Shown: in pieces, positions 12,461 through 24,735 of the stretch | How positions within the stretch are numbered: position 1 is the stretch's first letter | Layout: each line of letters opens with the position of its first letter | Source of the DNA: Ailurus styani | Taxonomy: Eukaryota > Chordata > Mammalia > Carnivora > Ailuridae | NCBI GenBank assembly: GCA_002007465.1 | Contig: LNAC01000233.1 | Span: forward strand, 62,001 to 126,000 | Direction: 5' to 3' | DNA length: 64,000 bases | Made by a program: the position numbers and the translations under genes | The notes under the pieces: model-generated | The model's input: the letters and a program-made list of their open reading frames with translations, nothing else | Told to the model about the DNA's origin: nothing | Databases searched by the model: none

Positions 12461-12518
12461 GTGTGTGTGTGTGTGTGTGTGTGTTTAAAAGTGCGCGAGA
12501 GAAAGAGAGAGAGAGAGA
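12461..12518. repeat. (TG)n and (GA)n microsatellites
   Basis: TG repeats at 12461-12484, then after 12 bases a GA-rich run at 12497-12518. Confidence 0.95.
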
Positions 12519-13169
12519 TAAATAGCTGAAGTAGATAAAGGTGGTCTGGCTGCTAGATTCTGCATGCAAGATGAGGTGTGGGGAGACTTCTTATTGACAA
12601 ACTGAGAATTTCTCCTGTTTTCAGCCAGGCTTTTTACTATCAGTCTCTGTACTGCTTGGTGTTTTGAGTCTGGGACTCTTCAGGTGTCCTCTGGTCACTT
12701 GTCATCTGATAGTCCACTTCTCTCTGCTCTCTGTTTTCCAGTTATGTGGTAAAGTTTCTCATCTGCAAATGGAACACCCCTATCATTCTCTTCATTGCTA
12801 TCAAGTATATCCTTTCAATTCCTTCACTAAGTTTTAAAAAGTGCCATGAGAGGATAGGGTACAAATACTTTCAATTTGACCTGGAAACCCTGATCAGCAT
12901 TTTTAAGATTGAGGAAGGTCTTCTCAGTTCATTGTCTTATAATCAACGTATAATGAATAAATGTCTGCTTCCCACACCTCTTAATTTATGAGATATCTTT
13001 GAAATCACCAACCGGTATAATGGTTAAAATAATGGTATCTTATTAATAACCTATAAATCATGAAAGCTATTTTGTCCTCTAAATGCATCCACATGATTTT
13101 AAGATCATTTCAAAACTATAAAACTCTATCAAACTTATTCTAAACTGGTTCTGTAATCTAATCAAGCAT

Positions 13170-13221
<52 letters not shown>
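13170..13221. repeat. (CA)n microsatellite
   Basis: About 26 uninterrupted CA units. A length this pure is usually polymorphic within a species. Confidence 0.98.
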
Positions 13222-13225
<4 letters not shown>

Positions 13226-13780
13226 GAGTTCAAGGGACAGAATCAGCATATTTCAAATGCTAAACTCTCATCATTACCTCTCTTCTGTGGTCCCAAATAG
13301 AACTGCATGTCAAGGTTTCAAGAAATAAAACACCTGAAGTTATTAGTCTTTAATTTATATGATGTAATCTGGATATTATTTTTTTCTTAAGCAAGTAGCA
13401 ATACAATTACAACAGCTTTGGTGTTTCTGTGTTAGCTTCTAAGTTGCACTAAGTTGGGTTTCAGGAAAAGTGATTTTTCTATCTACACATGGTATAAATA
13501 TACTCATGATTTTGGAAAATGGGTTTACTGTAACATAAATGTTTTATTTTTCCTCTAGCATTTATAACCACAAAATTTATATCTAAGCTTCAGCTTCTTT
13601 TTTTCAAACTTTGGCTTTTTTTCTGAGTTTCAACTATTTACCTTAGTCTCTAGCACAAGAAAATGCAAGACCCAGGAAATAAGTCTATTTTGAAGTTAGG
13701 GGAATGTTTGTATCTAACCCTTTTGAGAGTTTAGACGTTCTTCTTCCTTTCAGTGATGATTATGATTGACACATATATAG

Positions 13781-13848
13781 CTAGGTATAAATATATGTAT
13801 ATAAATGTAAGCATGTATCTGTACATATACATATATATGCTTACCTAG
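13781..13848. repeat. AT-rich imperfect inverted repeat
   Basis: Begins CTAGGTATAAATATATGTATAT and ends with its near-complement finishing TTACCTAG. Arms are about 22-24 bases with a few mismatches and enclose a loop of about 20 bases. Confidence 0.75.
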
Positions 13849-15593
13849 TCATGATGTGGGCTTAAATTGCTTTAAATTTGTGAAATTTTATTTAAGTCTA
13901 TGATCTTCTTACTATGTTCTTTATTTTTCTGATGATATTGTGTCAGTTTGGAAATACATGTCTATTGTAAATTTTCTTGATATGAAATTTATAGAACAAG
14001 AAATCAATATTCACTAATACTGTATAGCTGATAAACTTATTAGTTTTGATAGTAATATTACTGATTAGCCCAATTTTTTATTAAAACCAATTGACAAAAA
14101 ATATTTTCAATATATATTTGAAACTTTTTCAGAGCTAACAGAGCAGTAGCATCATAAAATGATGCCTTTGGACAAGTTTTGAAATGTAGGTATACCTTTG
14201 CTGGAAAATTACATGACTAAATGGCCTAAAGGATTTAAAGGATTTTAAAAGTTGTTTGTTTGCTTGCTTTTTGTTAGTGGTAGTTTTCTTCTTAAAGTGT
14301 GGCACCCAAATCTACTTTTAATAGGTGATAGCATGTATTATTATAGGTTTTCTTCAACTAGTCTGCTTCTTGATATGATTTGTTCTTTTCATTTCCTATT
14401 GTTTCATCTCTTATTGTGCATGAATTATTTTAGGCGATCTTTCATTTGTCCATTTATTTCAAGCCACCTCAAGTGTATTTTTGAGGTATTCATGGAATAG
14501 ATTTATGGGTAATAGATAGATAGATGATAATAGTTTTCTTCAGTAAAGAATACAGGTCCCCAAATAGTTGTCATTATTTGGTCTCTTTCATTATGTACTT
14601 TTTGTCTAGTATCATAGAATGGAATGTTACCCATGCATTTTCTGACAGAATAGGAAATTGTGTTTTTATCTGTTTGAAATTTTTACCTTGAACATTTTGT
14701 CCTACATGACAGCTTTAAAATAATGTTGCTTTTCAGACTGTATTGCCTGCAGCTGCTCTTCGGGGATCTTTTTTTTCTCTATCTCTCTCTCAGCACAGCA
14801 TTCATTTCTGTACCTTCATTGCACACATGGATCAAGAAGCAACTGACTGCTTTTTCAGAGACTGTTCTTGGCAACTAATTAGAGTCACAAGCAGAGACAA
14901 ACAGAAAATCAAAAAGCTACCCTTTTATTTACATTACACTGATCATTTGCTTTTTGGTCATTTTTTTGTACATCTTTCAATATGTGGATACAGGAGATGG
15001 TGACAAGTCACTTAATAATCAGGAGATACCCATGAAATGCATGTAGTTCCGGTGCGATTGTCTTCAGGCATTTGCTCTTTTCTCTTCTCCTCCACAGCTT
15101 GCTGAAGGTGAATCTTAACCAAGATAAATTCAGCTTACTGGATCAAGGACATTTCTTTTTGTCAAAGGAGATTAAAGTTATTTAATCCAAGCACCTGTTG
15201 TGCATACCTAGCAATATACTTCTGGTGCCATTTTCCCTCCTAATCTGTTGTTTCTAGTGCCATTAGCATAGCTAATCATTGGTTCATTTTTTGGAATTAT
15301 TATATCATCACTGTAAATCTTGGAGGGAAGGGACTGAAACATGTCAGATAGTATCCTAATACAGCAGACGGGATTGTAAAAATTATAGACATAGAGTGTA
15401 AACCTCATTTATATGTAATAATGATCTCATTGATAATTTTTGAATTTGATGAAATTCAGTTGCATCATCATAAGTTAGATGAATGCATATTTTAGTATAT
15501 TTCATAATTGCTGAACAATATTACATAGATAATAAAAATGGACTGATATACCTGAACACTCTCACAGTTCTGTAATTTTAATTTGATTATTTC

Positions 15594-15801
15594 TTTTTTT
15601 TTTAAAGATTTCATTTATTTATTTGACACAGAGAGAGAGATTACAAGTTACTAGGCAGAGAGGCAGGCAGAGAGACAGGGAGAGGAGGAAACAGGCTCCC
15701 TGCTGAGCAGAGAGCCCGACGTTGGCCTCGATCCCAGGACACTGAGATCATGACCTGAGCCAAAAGCAGAGGCTTTAACCCACTGAGCCACCCAGGCGCC
15801 C
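15594..15801 (-). mobile_element. Can-SINE, minus strand
   Basis: Poly-T, tail complement, GA-rich middle and head complement. AATTTGATTATTTCT occurs at about 15579 and again at 15802: a 15 bp exact target-site duplication, so the insertion is recent. Confidence 0.95.
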
Positions 15802-16364
15802 AATTTGATTATTTCTAAAGAGTTTTATTTAAGAGAAATTTTCTTATAAGGGTTCGATCTCAACAAAATGTGCTTCAAAAGGACTGCTTTCCTCTAATTT
15901 GCTCTAGGGCTTGAGGGCATAGTAAGTAATAAGCAAGGTTTGTTTTTAATAAGTGGTTAGTTCTCACCAAAATTACCATTCTTTTGAGAGAAAAAAAAGA
16001 AAAAGAAAGTGTGTATTTGCACATAGGGAGACAATAATGTAAAATAATTTCCTCCACATAGCATTATCTCTGTTGTTGTAAGTCTGCAGTTATTGTTCGG
16101 AAAGTATAATAAGCCAATTGTTTTATCAAGCATAGTAGTAAATTTAAACCATAAGTCTTTCCCAATTTTGCTAATATGGACAAAAGCCTGAGCATATATT
16201 TCTCCACAGAGCTTCAACATCTATTTTATACTTGAAATCATAATTTTCACAAGATCCTTGGCACATTCTGAGGAAAGTTGCATAAAATAGTATATTAAAT
16301 CAGTAATAAACATCTATTATTATATTAAATTTAATGTTCAGATCTCACTAACTGTTCCATTTAT

Positions 16365-16860
16365 TATGATTGTGGAATTTAGTGTCTTAAGCAACCACTT
16401 ATTATGCTCACAAATTTATTTGTAAGACAGTCAGTCAGGGCCTGTGAGGATAGCTTGCCTCTACTCCATGATGTCTGGGGTCTCAGCTAGAAGTCTCAAA
16501 GGCTAGCAAACAGGGCACCTGATGGCTCCCTCACACACAGGTCTGGCAGTTAATGCAGGCTGCTGGCTGAGACCTTAGCTGGTGTTGCTGTCAATCAGAA
16601 TTCCTATAAGAAGCTTCACTGAATGTCCTGGATTTGTTCACAGCACTGTGGATTGGTCCAACGAAGAATATCTAAAGATTAGAGGAGCCTGGTGAAAGTC
16701 ATACAACTGATGACCTAGCCCAGAGTTCCCAAAGCACCAATTCTGTCCCATTCTCCTTGTCAAGGCAACCATAGCCTGCCTACTTTCAAAGGTGGGGGTG
16801 GGAAGGAAGGTTGACAGGTGAATAACAAGTGTCTGGAAGAGCTTGGGGGATATCTTTGCT
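16365..16860. mobile_element. Ancient interspersed repeat, family not assigned
   Basis: Phrases such as 'ctccatgatgtctggggtctcagct', 'ggctccctcacacacaggtctggcagtta' and 'gctggctgagaccttagctgg' follow the pattern of a common old mammalian repeat that I cannot name with certainty. A piece of it is repeated at about 17835-17900. Open frames here are not gene-like. Confidence 0.5.
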
Positions 16861-16923
16861 TTCCCTGACTTTTTTTCCCCCACTGGTTTCTATCATTGGT
16901 AATTTTCTACAGATAGTAGTTGC

Positions 16924-17519
16924 TGATGTAGGAAAGACATTAGGTTTCGAAGCCAGTGGCTGAAAAAGAATTCTTGAGACGTCTTTGGTGCAAAAAGGTG
17001 GTTTTATTAAAGCATGAGGACAGGACCTGTGCTCAGAAAGAGCTGCACTGGGGTCATGAGGAGTGGCCCAATATATACTTTCAGGTTGGGAGGGGGTTGG
17101 GGATGGTGTAAGTCTCTAAGGAATTCGGAAGTGAGTTTTCCAGGACCTTGAGAGGGCTAGCTATTGTCGGAAAAAGGTCATTTATTACTGTCTAATAAAA
17201 CCTTAGTCCTGAGACCCTTCAGATGTGTATTGGTGGGCCATATGCTTGGGGGATGATTGGGGGAACATATATCTTGGGGAGGTTTAGAGATAAAGGAATT
17301 TTCCAAAGGAATTTTTATATGTGTAAGTAGACTTATAGGACCCTGGAGGGGGTGTTTCGATCTAGGATTGCCTTTTGCCCTTAGCAAAGTATTACCGTCT
17401 AACATCAAGGCAGTTGAGTCCCTAGAGGAATGTCACTCTGCCTGTTTCAAGGACTTGTCAGTGGCTGTAGGTAGTAAGGAAATTTAATAATTTTTCTTCT
17501 GCCTTTGCTTTCCACATCA
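16924..17519 (-). mobile_element. Solo LTR of an endogenous retrovirus
   Basis: The ends form an inverted repeat: TGATGTAGGAAAG on the left and CTTTCCACATCA on the right, i.e. TG...CA. Outside them GTTGC occurs on both sides (16919-16923 and 17520-17524), a 5 bp target-site duplication. Read on the minus strand it has a TATATATTGG promoter-like box, then an AATAAA polyadenylation signal (plus-strand TTTATT near 17003), then U5-like sequence: the order expected of U3-R-U5. No internal retroviral genes are present, so recombination between two LTRs has removed them. Class is not assigned; the length and polyadenylation context suit a carnivore gamma-like family. Confidence 0.88.
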
Positions 17520-19610
17520 GTTGCTGAATGGGTTAGCTTAGAAACAGTCAGTATAGTTCTTAACACATAATGGTTGGAAACGTCTAATTTTTATCATATC
17601 TTTTCATTGAAACACTACCAAATTGTTACAAGAGGGTGAATGAAATAATTTCCCATTTGCTTTGACATGTTACTTTAGAATTATTAATCTAGAACTCAAA
17701 TATTAAATTATGTTAAGAAAATATTGTCTGCAAGGAGGATAGCAGTGGTGTTCCCATGTTGAATATTGTGTAGTGAGAACAAAGCAATAGGATACCAAAC
17801 ATAAATTGATACACTTTGTCTGACAACATATCTAAAGTCAAAGTTTGCCTTCCCTCCATGGTATCTGGGGCCTCAGCGGGAAGTCTCAAAGGCTAGAATG
17901 GAGTCTGACCAGAATCAGGGGATGGAGTTTTGGCTTTGTAATAAGGAAAAGAACAGAGTGTTGATCAGAATGTAAATAATAAATGCAAAAACGCTGAAAC
18001 TCATTTAATATCATTCTTGTTTGAAGATTGAAAACAGTAAGGTAATTCAAATTATAATTGATTTAGTAAATTATAAGTACATATAGTGAATTTATTTCTG
18101 ACACATCTATAATAAATGGCATTCTATATATTATAGAACATTTCTGAAAATCATTAAGTTAATTTTGAGGGAAAAAAACAAAACACAAAAACTCCATATT
18201 CTTTCAAACATGAATGATACATACCCTAGGGCAAGATAAAGACTATATACTATGAGCCACAATCTAATCAAGTATTATTATACTTAATTTCACCTTCTCT
18301 AAAGATGGTATTTAAGATTACTTATGCAAGAAAAAAGGAAATGTGCAAAATAGCAAGTGCTATAAGTAAATGTGAATAAAATTCTCAATGTAATTATTTA
18401 AACATATAACACTCAGAATTACTGAGCATTTTACTCTGCAGGTCATAGTTTTATAGAATATTTTTTTTTCTCCCAAAGCATGCCTGTGTTCAGTTCTAAT
18501 TTAAATTTATCCTTATCTTTCTAAAAAATAAAGCCACAAATCATTCTCCAAAACCAACAATTTTCAGCTCTAAAACTCAAAATAGACCTTATTTTATACC
18601 AGATCACATTGGTGAAGATAACTGGGACCACAGAATAGTCTCTGTGCGTAAACTGCCTGCCATGGTACATACTAGGGACTTTGATATCAGCTGTTTTATT
18701 TCCTGGGGAAAACAAGTTCTGCATTATTTTTAATTCTGCCAAAGCTATCCTTTGCAGTCTTCTGCACCGTCTCCTGAAGATGTGTCCCTTGGTGTTGGGG
18801 TTGCCAGCGTGATGATGCCTTTCAGAATATCAAACTATTATTGAATTGTGACTCTTGGAGTCATTACTAGGAACATAGAGTACTTTACTTATCAGTGGCT
18901 TTTTATTTTATGATGCAGGTACTCTACTCAGTCACTAAATGCCAGATGGTCAGTTGCTTCTATTGCACAGAGAATGCACATGATAGTATTGTTTTCAGGT
19001 CCTATTGCTTTTGCCCTCTAAATACCAGCCCTTCACAACTCCTGCTTTGATTTTTCCTTCTCTCATTTCTTTCATTGGCTATGATTTGCTCTTTGGCCTC
19101 AGCTCTTACCTCCCCTCCCCCACCATCCATCCTTTGCATTATTTCGTAAACTATATTGTTCCTTGCCGAAAATGCATTATTGGCCCAGTATTGTGGTCTG
19201 AAAAGATAGCTGGTAAGATTTGTCAGGAGGATGAGGTAAAAAAGGTAGCCCACCATCCCCTTTCCTTGCCCACCTACATGACCAAGTGTTCTCACACTGT
19301 TCTTCTTCTTCCCTCTCCTTCCTCTTCCTCCCCTAGGCAGAAGGGATCAGGGCAGGAAGATTTTACAGGCTTTATTCTGCCACATGGAGTCAATAACTGG
19401 TAGTTTTCATTTATTCAGTTAGGGACCTACAGTACTGTGCTAGTGCTAGAGAAATAAAAAAGAATACAAAGTACAGAGCCTCTATTCTCCATATAGTAGT
19501 TAATTATCCAAATTAGGGAGGCAGGAGCTGGATTGTGGGCTCTCTTGGAGGAGGTGGTAGTAAAGATGAGGTGGAGTTTGAAAGCCTAACAAGGATGACA
19601 ATACAATAGC
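17520..19610. other. Unassigned sequence; one short copy of the 16.4 kb repeat
   Basis: About 17835-17900 resembles 16440-16506. A 132-codon plus-strand frame at 19005-19403 overlaps a 97-codon frame on the other strand; neither shows a domain, and the region is pyrimidine-rich near 19320. I see no gene. Confidence 0.5.
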
Positions 19611-19619
19611 GAATAATTT

Positions 19620-20015
19620 GTGTCCTCTCTCTTTTCTCTTTTTAAACCTGACAAGAGATTGATCAACTGTATGGATCTTTTCAAAGTACCAGGTTTTGGT
19701 TTCATTGATTTTTCTCTATTGTTTCCTTATTTTCAATTTCATTGATTCACATTGTATTCTTAAAATTCTTATTTCCTTTCTTCGACTTGCTTTAACTTTT
19801 GTTTGCTCTTCTTCCTCTGGCCTCCTAAGGTGGAGAAGATTAGATTACCAGTTTTAAAGCTTTCCTCTTTTCCATATAAGCATTCAGTGCTATAAATGTC
19901 CTAAGCACTACTGCTTTTGCTATATCCCACAAATTTCCATGTTTTATTTTTAATTTATTAAAAATATCTTTTAATTTTTCTTCATATTGCTTGACCTGTG
20001 TGTTGTTTTGGAGTG
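19620..20015 (-). mobile_element. L1 ORF2 fragment, antisense
   Basis: Reads as the complement of the L1 ORF2 linker between endonuclease and reverse transcriptase: 'gatcttttcaaagtaccaggttttggtttcattgat' and 'gctatatcccacaaatttccatg' are typical. It stops at a likely LTR insertion near 20016. Confidence 0.85.
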
Positions 20016-20385
20016 TGTTGGGTTAACATAATGCAAGAGGGAAGCCTTCAGACTGAGGTGGCTCTAATGTCTTGTAGCCTACCTGAGTACACCAAAAACT
20101 AAGCCAGAGTCAATGCACTTGAATCTGAGAAAGTGAAACTTAAGAATAACCAATCACAAATATCCAACTGGACTTTCCCAAGTAAAGCAACTGCTTAAGC
20201 TATAGCCATTCAAATAATTTTCTTGTTTTGCTCCCTTGTCCTTTCTATAAAAATCTCTTCCCTAGTCCTTGTCAGTGAATCCCTCCTAAATGCTTCTATT
20301 TGTCACTGCCTGACTTAAATCAATGTATGCTCAACTGAACTGTTGAAAATTTTAATGTGCCTGTTTAGCTTTTAAAAGTTCTTGA
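20016..20385 (+). mobile_element. Probable old retroviral LTR
   Basis: Interrupts the antisense L1 text. It has 'aaccaatcacaa', a TATA-like CTATAAAAATCTCTT near 20244, and a tail 'ttttaatgtgcctgtttagcttttaa' of the kind ending ERVL-type LTRs. Ends are approximate and no internal genes are present. Confidence 0.5.
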
Positions 20386-20790
20386 CAAAATGCTTTCCCA
20401 GCCACATTCAGAAGAATCATGTAAATTATGTAATAGGAATGTCTTGAAAAAGAAAAATTATGTCATTTACCCCGACCGGATTTGTAGGTGAAATGTACAG
20501 GTGAAGCATATCATGGAAGAGAAAGCTTTTATGGGTAACGGTGTCAACTCAAAAAAGGAATATTGTTGCCATTTTGAAAGACTATTTCTTAACAAGTCAA
20601 AATATTAACAAACTGTTATATAAAAAGATCACAAACATTATATATATAACAAAAAGAAAGCAAGTACCCAATCAGAAACCTATATTTGTTAAAACATATC
20701 TTATTTGGACTAAATCTGTGTGAATGGTGGTGTGTTGTATTAAGCCCAAATCTGGTTCTTGATACCTGAAGATAAAGCCTATCTTCTCGA
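20386..20790. other. Unassigned AT-rich sequence
   Basis: Contains a 60-codon frame (20541-20723) without any recognisable feature. Confidence 0.5.
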
Positions 20791-20799
20791 TTTACTATT

Positions 20800-20985
20800 T
20801 GTAAATTGGCATCTTACTTAGACCCTTTGGCATCTTCGTGGCATCTTACTTACATTCTTTGAGTTGAAGTCCCTCATAGAATAAAGAATACAATATTTGC
20901 CTTGAAGGGTTGCTATTAGACTAAAATAAAAAACATAAATGTAAAATAAAGTGTACAGAGTAAACAATCAGTAAATGTCCCCCAT
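20800..20985 (+). mobile_element. MIR SINE relic
   Basis: 'tttgccttgaagggttgctattagactaaa' and 'gtgtacagagtaaacaatcagtaaatg' correspond to the 3' half of MIR. The segment also holds two copies of TGGCATCTTACTTA at about 20807 and 20837. Confidence 0.65.
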
Positions 20986-21705
20986 CTCTCCTATCGTTGC
21001 TTTTAGGAGGCTTTTGGTCAAAGTTCATGATTAACATAGGATAAATATATAGAATGTCTTCATATTGATCTATTCCTGTGTATAACGTTTTTAGGCATAA
21101 TTATACATATGCTGAATGCTTTAAGAGTCTGACATATTGAAAACTGTCTAGAATCACTAAAGTAAAAATTCCACACCTCTGAAGAAAAACAAAAAATAGG
21201 AAAATTAGCTGATAATTTTAGTAATCATCAAGATGTCACTAAAAGTCAGGCTAATTCCTTTGGAAAATCTACAATTTTTACTATATTTCTTTGTATCTTA
21301 AGTGTGCCAGATAAAACATGATTTCATATTTACATGCTGTAGCTATTACTTGGAAGAAAAATGATCCATATCATGTAATTTCCAAGGGAGCAGCAATAAT
21401 TTAATTGTGCCCTTGTTGATCTTAAAGTGTAGCATGAAAAACAGCCTTGGAGACTTCCAAAGATGCCCAAAGCACTCCTAAAGGGAACAATAGAGACACC
21501 AGGAGAGTCTAGCTGTGAATGTATTCCAAAAAGCTATTTACATGTTAAGGGACAGAATTTAATTAATAGTGTTACAGCTGTGAGGTTAATGTGCAGATCT
21601 GAGATTCTATCACAAAGGACCATTTCATGTACTTAACATGCCACTTAGTCCCACAGTATCCCCTTTTATAGTAATGCATGGTAATGAATATACATCTGAA
21701 AGTAC
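20986..21705. other. Unassigned AT-rich sequence
   Basis: No feature recognised on either strand. Confidence 0.5.
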
Positions 21706-21719
21706 TGGATGAATGTTGT

Positions 21720-21930
21720 GATGGCTGTTAATAATAACAATAATGATGAGCATGATGATAACTACCATTTATTAAATGATCAAAATATGCTGGCTCTTTT
21801 CTTTCCTAAGCACTTTCTATACATCATCTCCTTTGATTCTCTCAGCAACCCAATTAAATTGATGCTATCATTATCTCTATCTAAGAAAAAGAAACTAAGG
21901 CTTTAGTATAGTAATTTTCTGAGGAGGGTA
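21720..21930 (-). mobile_element. MIR relic, minus strand
   Basis: 'accatttattaaatgatcaaaatatgctggctct', 'taagcactttctatacatcatc' and 'aagaaactaaggctttagtat' match the reverse complement of MIR 3' and core text. Confidence 0.65.
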
Positions 21931-22010
21931 CGTTTGGTTAAATACCCAATTGTCACTCCTTATTGTGCTCACAAATTTATTCCTTGCCAAAGAAGATCAG
22001 GTTTTTTTTT

Positions 22011-22207
22011 GTTTTTTTTTTAAAGATTTTATTTATTTATTTCACAGAGGGAGAGAGATCACAAGGAGGCAGAGAGGCAGGCAGAGAGAGGGGGAAGCAG
22101 GCTCCCCACCGAGCAGAGAGCCCGATGCAGGGCTTGATCCCAGGACCCTGAGATCATGACCTGAGCCGAAAGCAGAGGCTTTAACCCACTGAGCCACCCA
22201 GGTGCCC
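22011..22207 (-). mobile_element. Can-SINE, minus strand
   Basis: Full tail-to-head order. AGAAGATCAG(G)TTTTTTTTG lies before and AGAAGATCAGTTTTTTTG after it, a strong target-site duplication. Confidence 0.94.
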
Positions 22208-22639
22208 AGAAGATCAGTTTTTTTGTTTTTTTGGGTTTTTACCAAGCATGAAAACACCTGATGATGTCTTTCTCCATCTCCAGGGACTAAAAACTGAGCA
22301 GTCTCATTCCAGCATATTCCTTCCATCCCCCTTGGGATTGACTGAGAAGTGAACATGAACACATAGCTCCAAAAGAACTATTAAGGTTACTTTTTGCTGT
22401 ATTACTTGTAGGAAAATTTTCTCATTTTTTTCAACAAACAAATAAACAAAAACAAATGTTCTATCTTCTGGGATATGGGAGTTATAAGGATATAAGACCT
22501 AGATCTATCAACATCTTGATACTACAATATGAGAGAATGTGAAGACAAAGACCTCAAGCAATCCCCCATCCAGCACCCCAATACCAATTCTTCCTCCCCT
22601 GTTCTATTTTTTCCATAGAAATAATCATTTTTAGCATGC

Positions 22640-23055
22640 TATATAATTTCTTGTTATTATATTCAATGTTCATATATGTTATGCATTATTATATTCCTTG
22701 TTCACATGTTAGCATATATTACTATTATATTCACTGTTTATAGTTTCACTCCCTGGCAATAGTGCAAGTTCCGCAAGAACAGGAATTTTTTGGGTTTTTT
22801 TTTTAAGGTTTTATTTATTCATTTGACAGAGAGAGAGAGCACAAGCAGGGGGAGAGGCAGAGGGGAAGGGAGAAGCAGACTCTCTGCTAAGCAGGGAGCC
22901 CGACATGGGGCTCAATCCCAGGACCCTGGGATCATGACCCAAGCCGAAGGCAGATGCTTAACCATCTGAGCCACTCAGGCTCCCCAAAAGCAAGGGTTTT
23001 ATGTCTGTTTCACTAATGTGTCCTGAGTACCTAAAGCTCTGCTGAAGACAAGAGT
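22640..23055 (+). mobile_element. L2 3' end relic split by a Can-SINE
   Basis: The part before the SINE ('caagttccgcaagaacaggaatttt') and after it ('gttttatgtctgtttcactaatgtg') join to the familiar L2 3' phrase about a 'gagggcagggattttgtctg...'. It is diverged and its 5' limit is uncertain. Confidence 0.55.
22795..22985 (-). mobile_element. Can-SINE, older, minus strand
   Basis: Tail complement 'aaggttttatttattcatttgacag' to head complement 'gagccactcaggctcccc'. Several mismatches to the younger copies. Inserted in an L2 relic. Confidence 0.9.
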
Positions 23056-23820
23056 GAAAACAGAAAAAACTGGATCACTGAGCTGCTGAACTAACCAATC
23101 ATCTTACTGCTAGACTTCCTGTTTTGTGACTAATATGTTCCCTTAAAATCAGAATTGTTTGAGTCTGGTCACAGCTTTACTGAAAGTCAAAAAGCACCAA
23201 AAAGTAATACACATATCAAGTTTTCCTGCTAGAGAAGATAAAAAATGAAATTCAAATGCATGTCTGCCCAACACTCAAGACCATATTTTTTACCAGTATG
23301 CTCTACTGCATTGTAGATATATTAATAAGAGATGCTATGAGATCACCTTGAAGTGGTGAAGGAGGTAGAGTGAAGTAATCATTCCACAAACTGTTGCTCT
23401 ACTGTGTGTTAAGCATTGGAATTGACACTAGGAATGCAAGGGTACTTTGAACTTGCTCTTCATCCTGAGACTAAACAGGGTGGTATACAATGGACTTGGG
23501 GGAAACATGAAGTAATCTACTTCTATCAGTTAGGATGCTTTTAACAGTGAACAAAAGAAAATCCCAAATGAATTTATCTGCTCGAACTGTGTAATTTCTC
23601 ATTTTATTTAGTAAGTAATCTGGAGGCTGGTGGTTTCAGGTTTGTTCTGTTCAGAGATAGAATAAATGTTATTAAGGACACAGATTCTTTCTGTCTTCCT
23701 GCTCTGTCACCCTTAACTGGCTGTTTTCCTTATTATCTCAAAGAGGCTTAGTAGCTCCAGCCATCACATCTTTCCCCACATTGATGTCAAGTAGCAGGAA
23801 AAAATAATGAACTTTCCTTT
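23056..23820. other. Mostly unassigned; possible L2 fragment
   Basis: 'actgtgtgttaagcattggaattgacactaggaatgcaag' near 23400 resembles the reverse complement of an L2 3' end. The rest is unassigned. Confidence 0.4.
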
Positions 23821-24071
23821 CTCTCTAGTTTTCCCAGCTTGACTGAGATAATATTAACAAATGAGATTGTAAGATATTTAAATTCCACAACATGATACTT
23901 TGATATAAATACACATATACATTGTGAAAGAATTCTATCACCTCATTTTGATTTTACTTCTTTTTTGGTGAGAAAATTTATCTTAGAAAATTTCAGTTAT
24001 ATAATATATGTTATCAACTGTAGTCACCATGTTATACTTTACATCCTTAGACCTTACTCAGCCTTATTCAT

Positions 24072-24262
24072 CTTTTTTTTATTTTTTGAGAGAGAGTGTG
24101 AGTGCAGGGAGGGCTAGAGGGAAAGGGCAGAAGAGGAGGAAATTCAAGCAGACTCCCCGCTGAGTACAGAGCCTGTTGCATTGCTCAATCCCACGACCTG
24201 GAGACCGAGATTAAGAGCAGAAACCAAGAGTCGCTCAACGAACTGAGCCACCCAGGCGCCCC
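24072..24262 (-). mobile_element. Can-SINE, minus strand, within L1
   Basis: Diverged GA-rich middle, head complement CCACCCAGGCGCCCC. AGACCTTACTCA occurs before (about 24050) and right after (24263), the duplicated target. Confidence 0.9.
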
Positions 24263-24383
24263 AGACCTTACTCATCTTATAACTGAAAGTTTGTATTTTT
24301 TTAGAACAACCTCTCCCGATTTCCCCCAATCCTAGCCTAGCAACCACTCTTCCACTGTTTTCTGTGACTTCAACTTGTTTCTT

Positions 24384-24603
24384 TTTTTTTTTTTTTTTTT
24401 TTAAAGATTTATTTATTTATTTATTTATTTGACACAGAGAGAGAGATTACAAGTAGGCAGAGAGGCAGGCAGAGAGACAGGGAGAGGAGGAAGCAGGCTC
24501 CCTGCTGAGCAGAGAGCCCGATGCGGGCCTCGATCCCAGGACGCTGAGATCATGACCTGAGCCGAAAGCAGAGGCTTTAACCCACTGAGCCACCCAGGCG
24601 CCC
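24384..24603 (-). mobile_element. Can-SINE, young, minus strand, within L1
   Basis: Long poly-T (about 21), then tail, middle and head complement close to the consensus. CAACTTGTTTCTT flanks both sides (24371 and 24605), exact over 13 bases. Confidence 0.95.
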
Positions 24604-24637
24604 TCAACTTGTTTCTTCTTCCCTCACTCCCTAACTT

Positions 24638-24735
24638 CCTCTTTTCTTTTCTCTTTTCTTTTCTCTTTTCTTTTCTTTTCCTCTCTTTTCTTTCCTTTCC
24701 TTTTCTTTCTTTTTCTTCCCCCCCTCTTTTTTTTA
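24638..24735. repeat. CT-rich (TTTTC)n-like microsatellite
   Basis: Imperfect TCTTTTCTTT units followed by CCCCCCTC; lies next to the SINE inside the antisense L1. Confidence 0.93.

Larger units (their letters stand above)
11531..15593. other. Long AT-rich stretch without a recognised gene
   Basis: Apart from the microsatellites at 12461-12518 and 13170-13221 and the hairpin at 13781-13848, I recognise nothing. Open frames of 60-93 codons (for example 11927-12208) have no domain signature. A short GATA run occurs near 14515. Confidence 0.5.

Noticed and set aside
12461..13221. Dinucleotide runs as possible CRISPR-like arrays
   Set aside because: They are simple microsatellites with no spacers; the genome is eukaryotic.
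19005..19403. 132-codon frame in non-repeat DNA
   Set aside because: A 97-codon frame opens on the other strand over the same bases, the C-terminal part is a pyrimidine-rich run, and no domain is recognisable.
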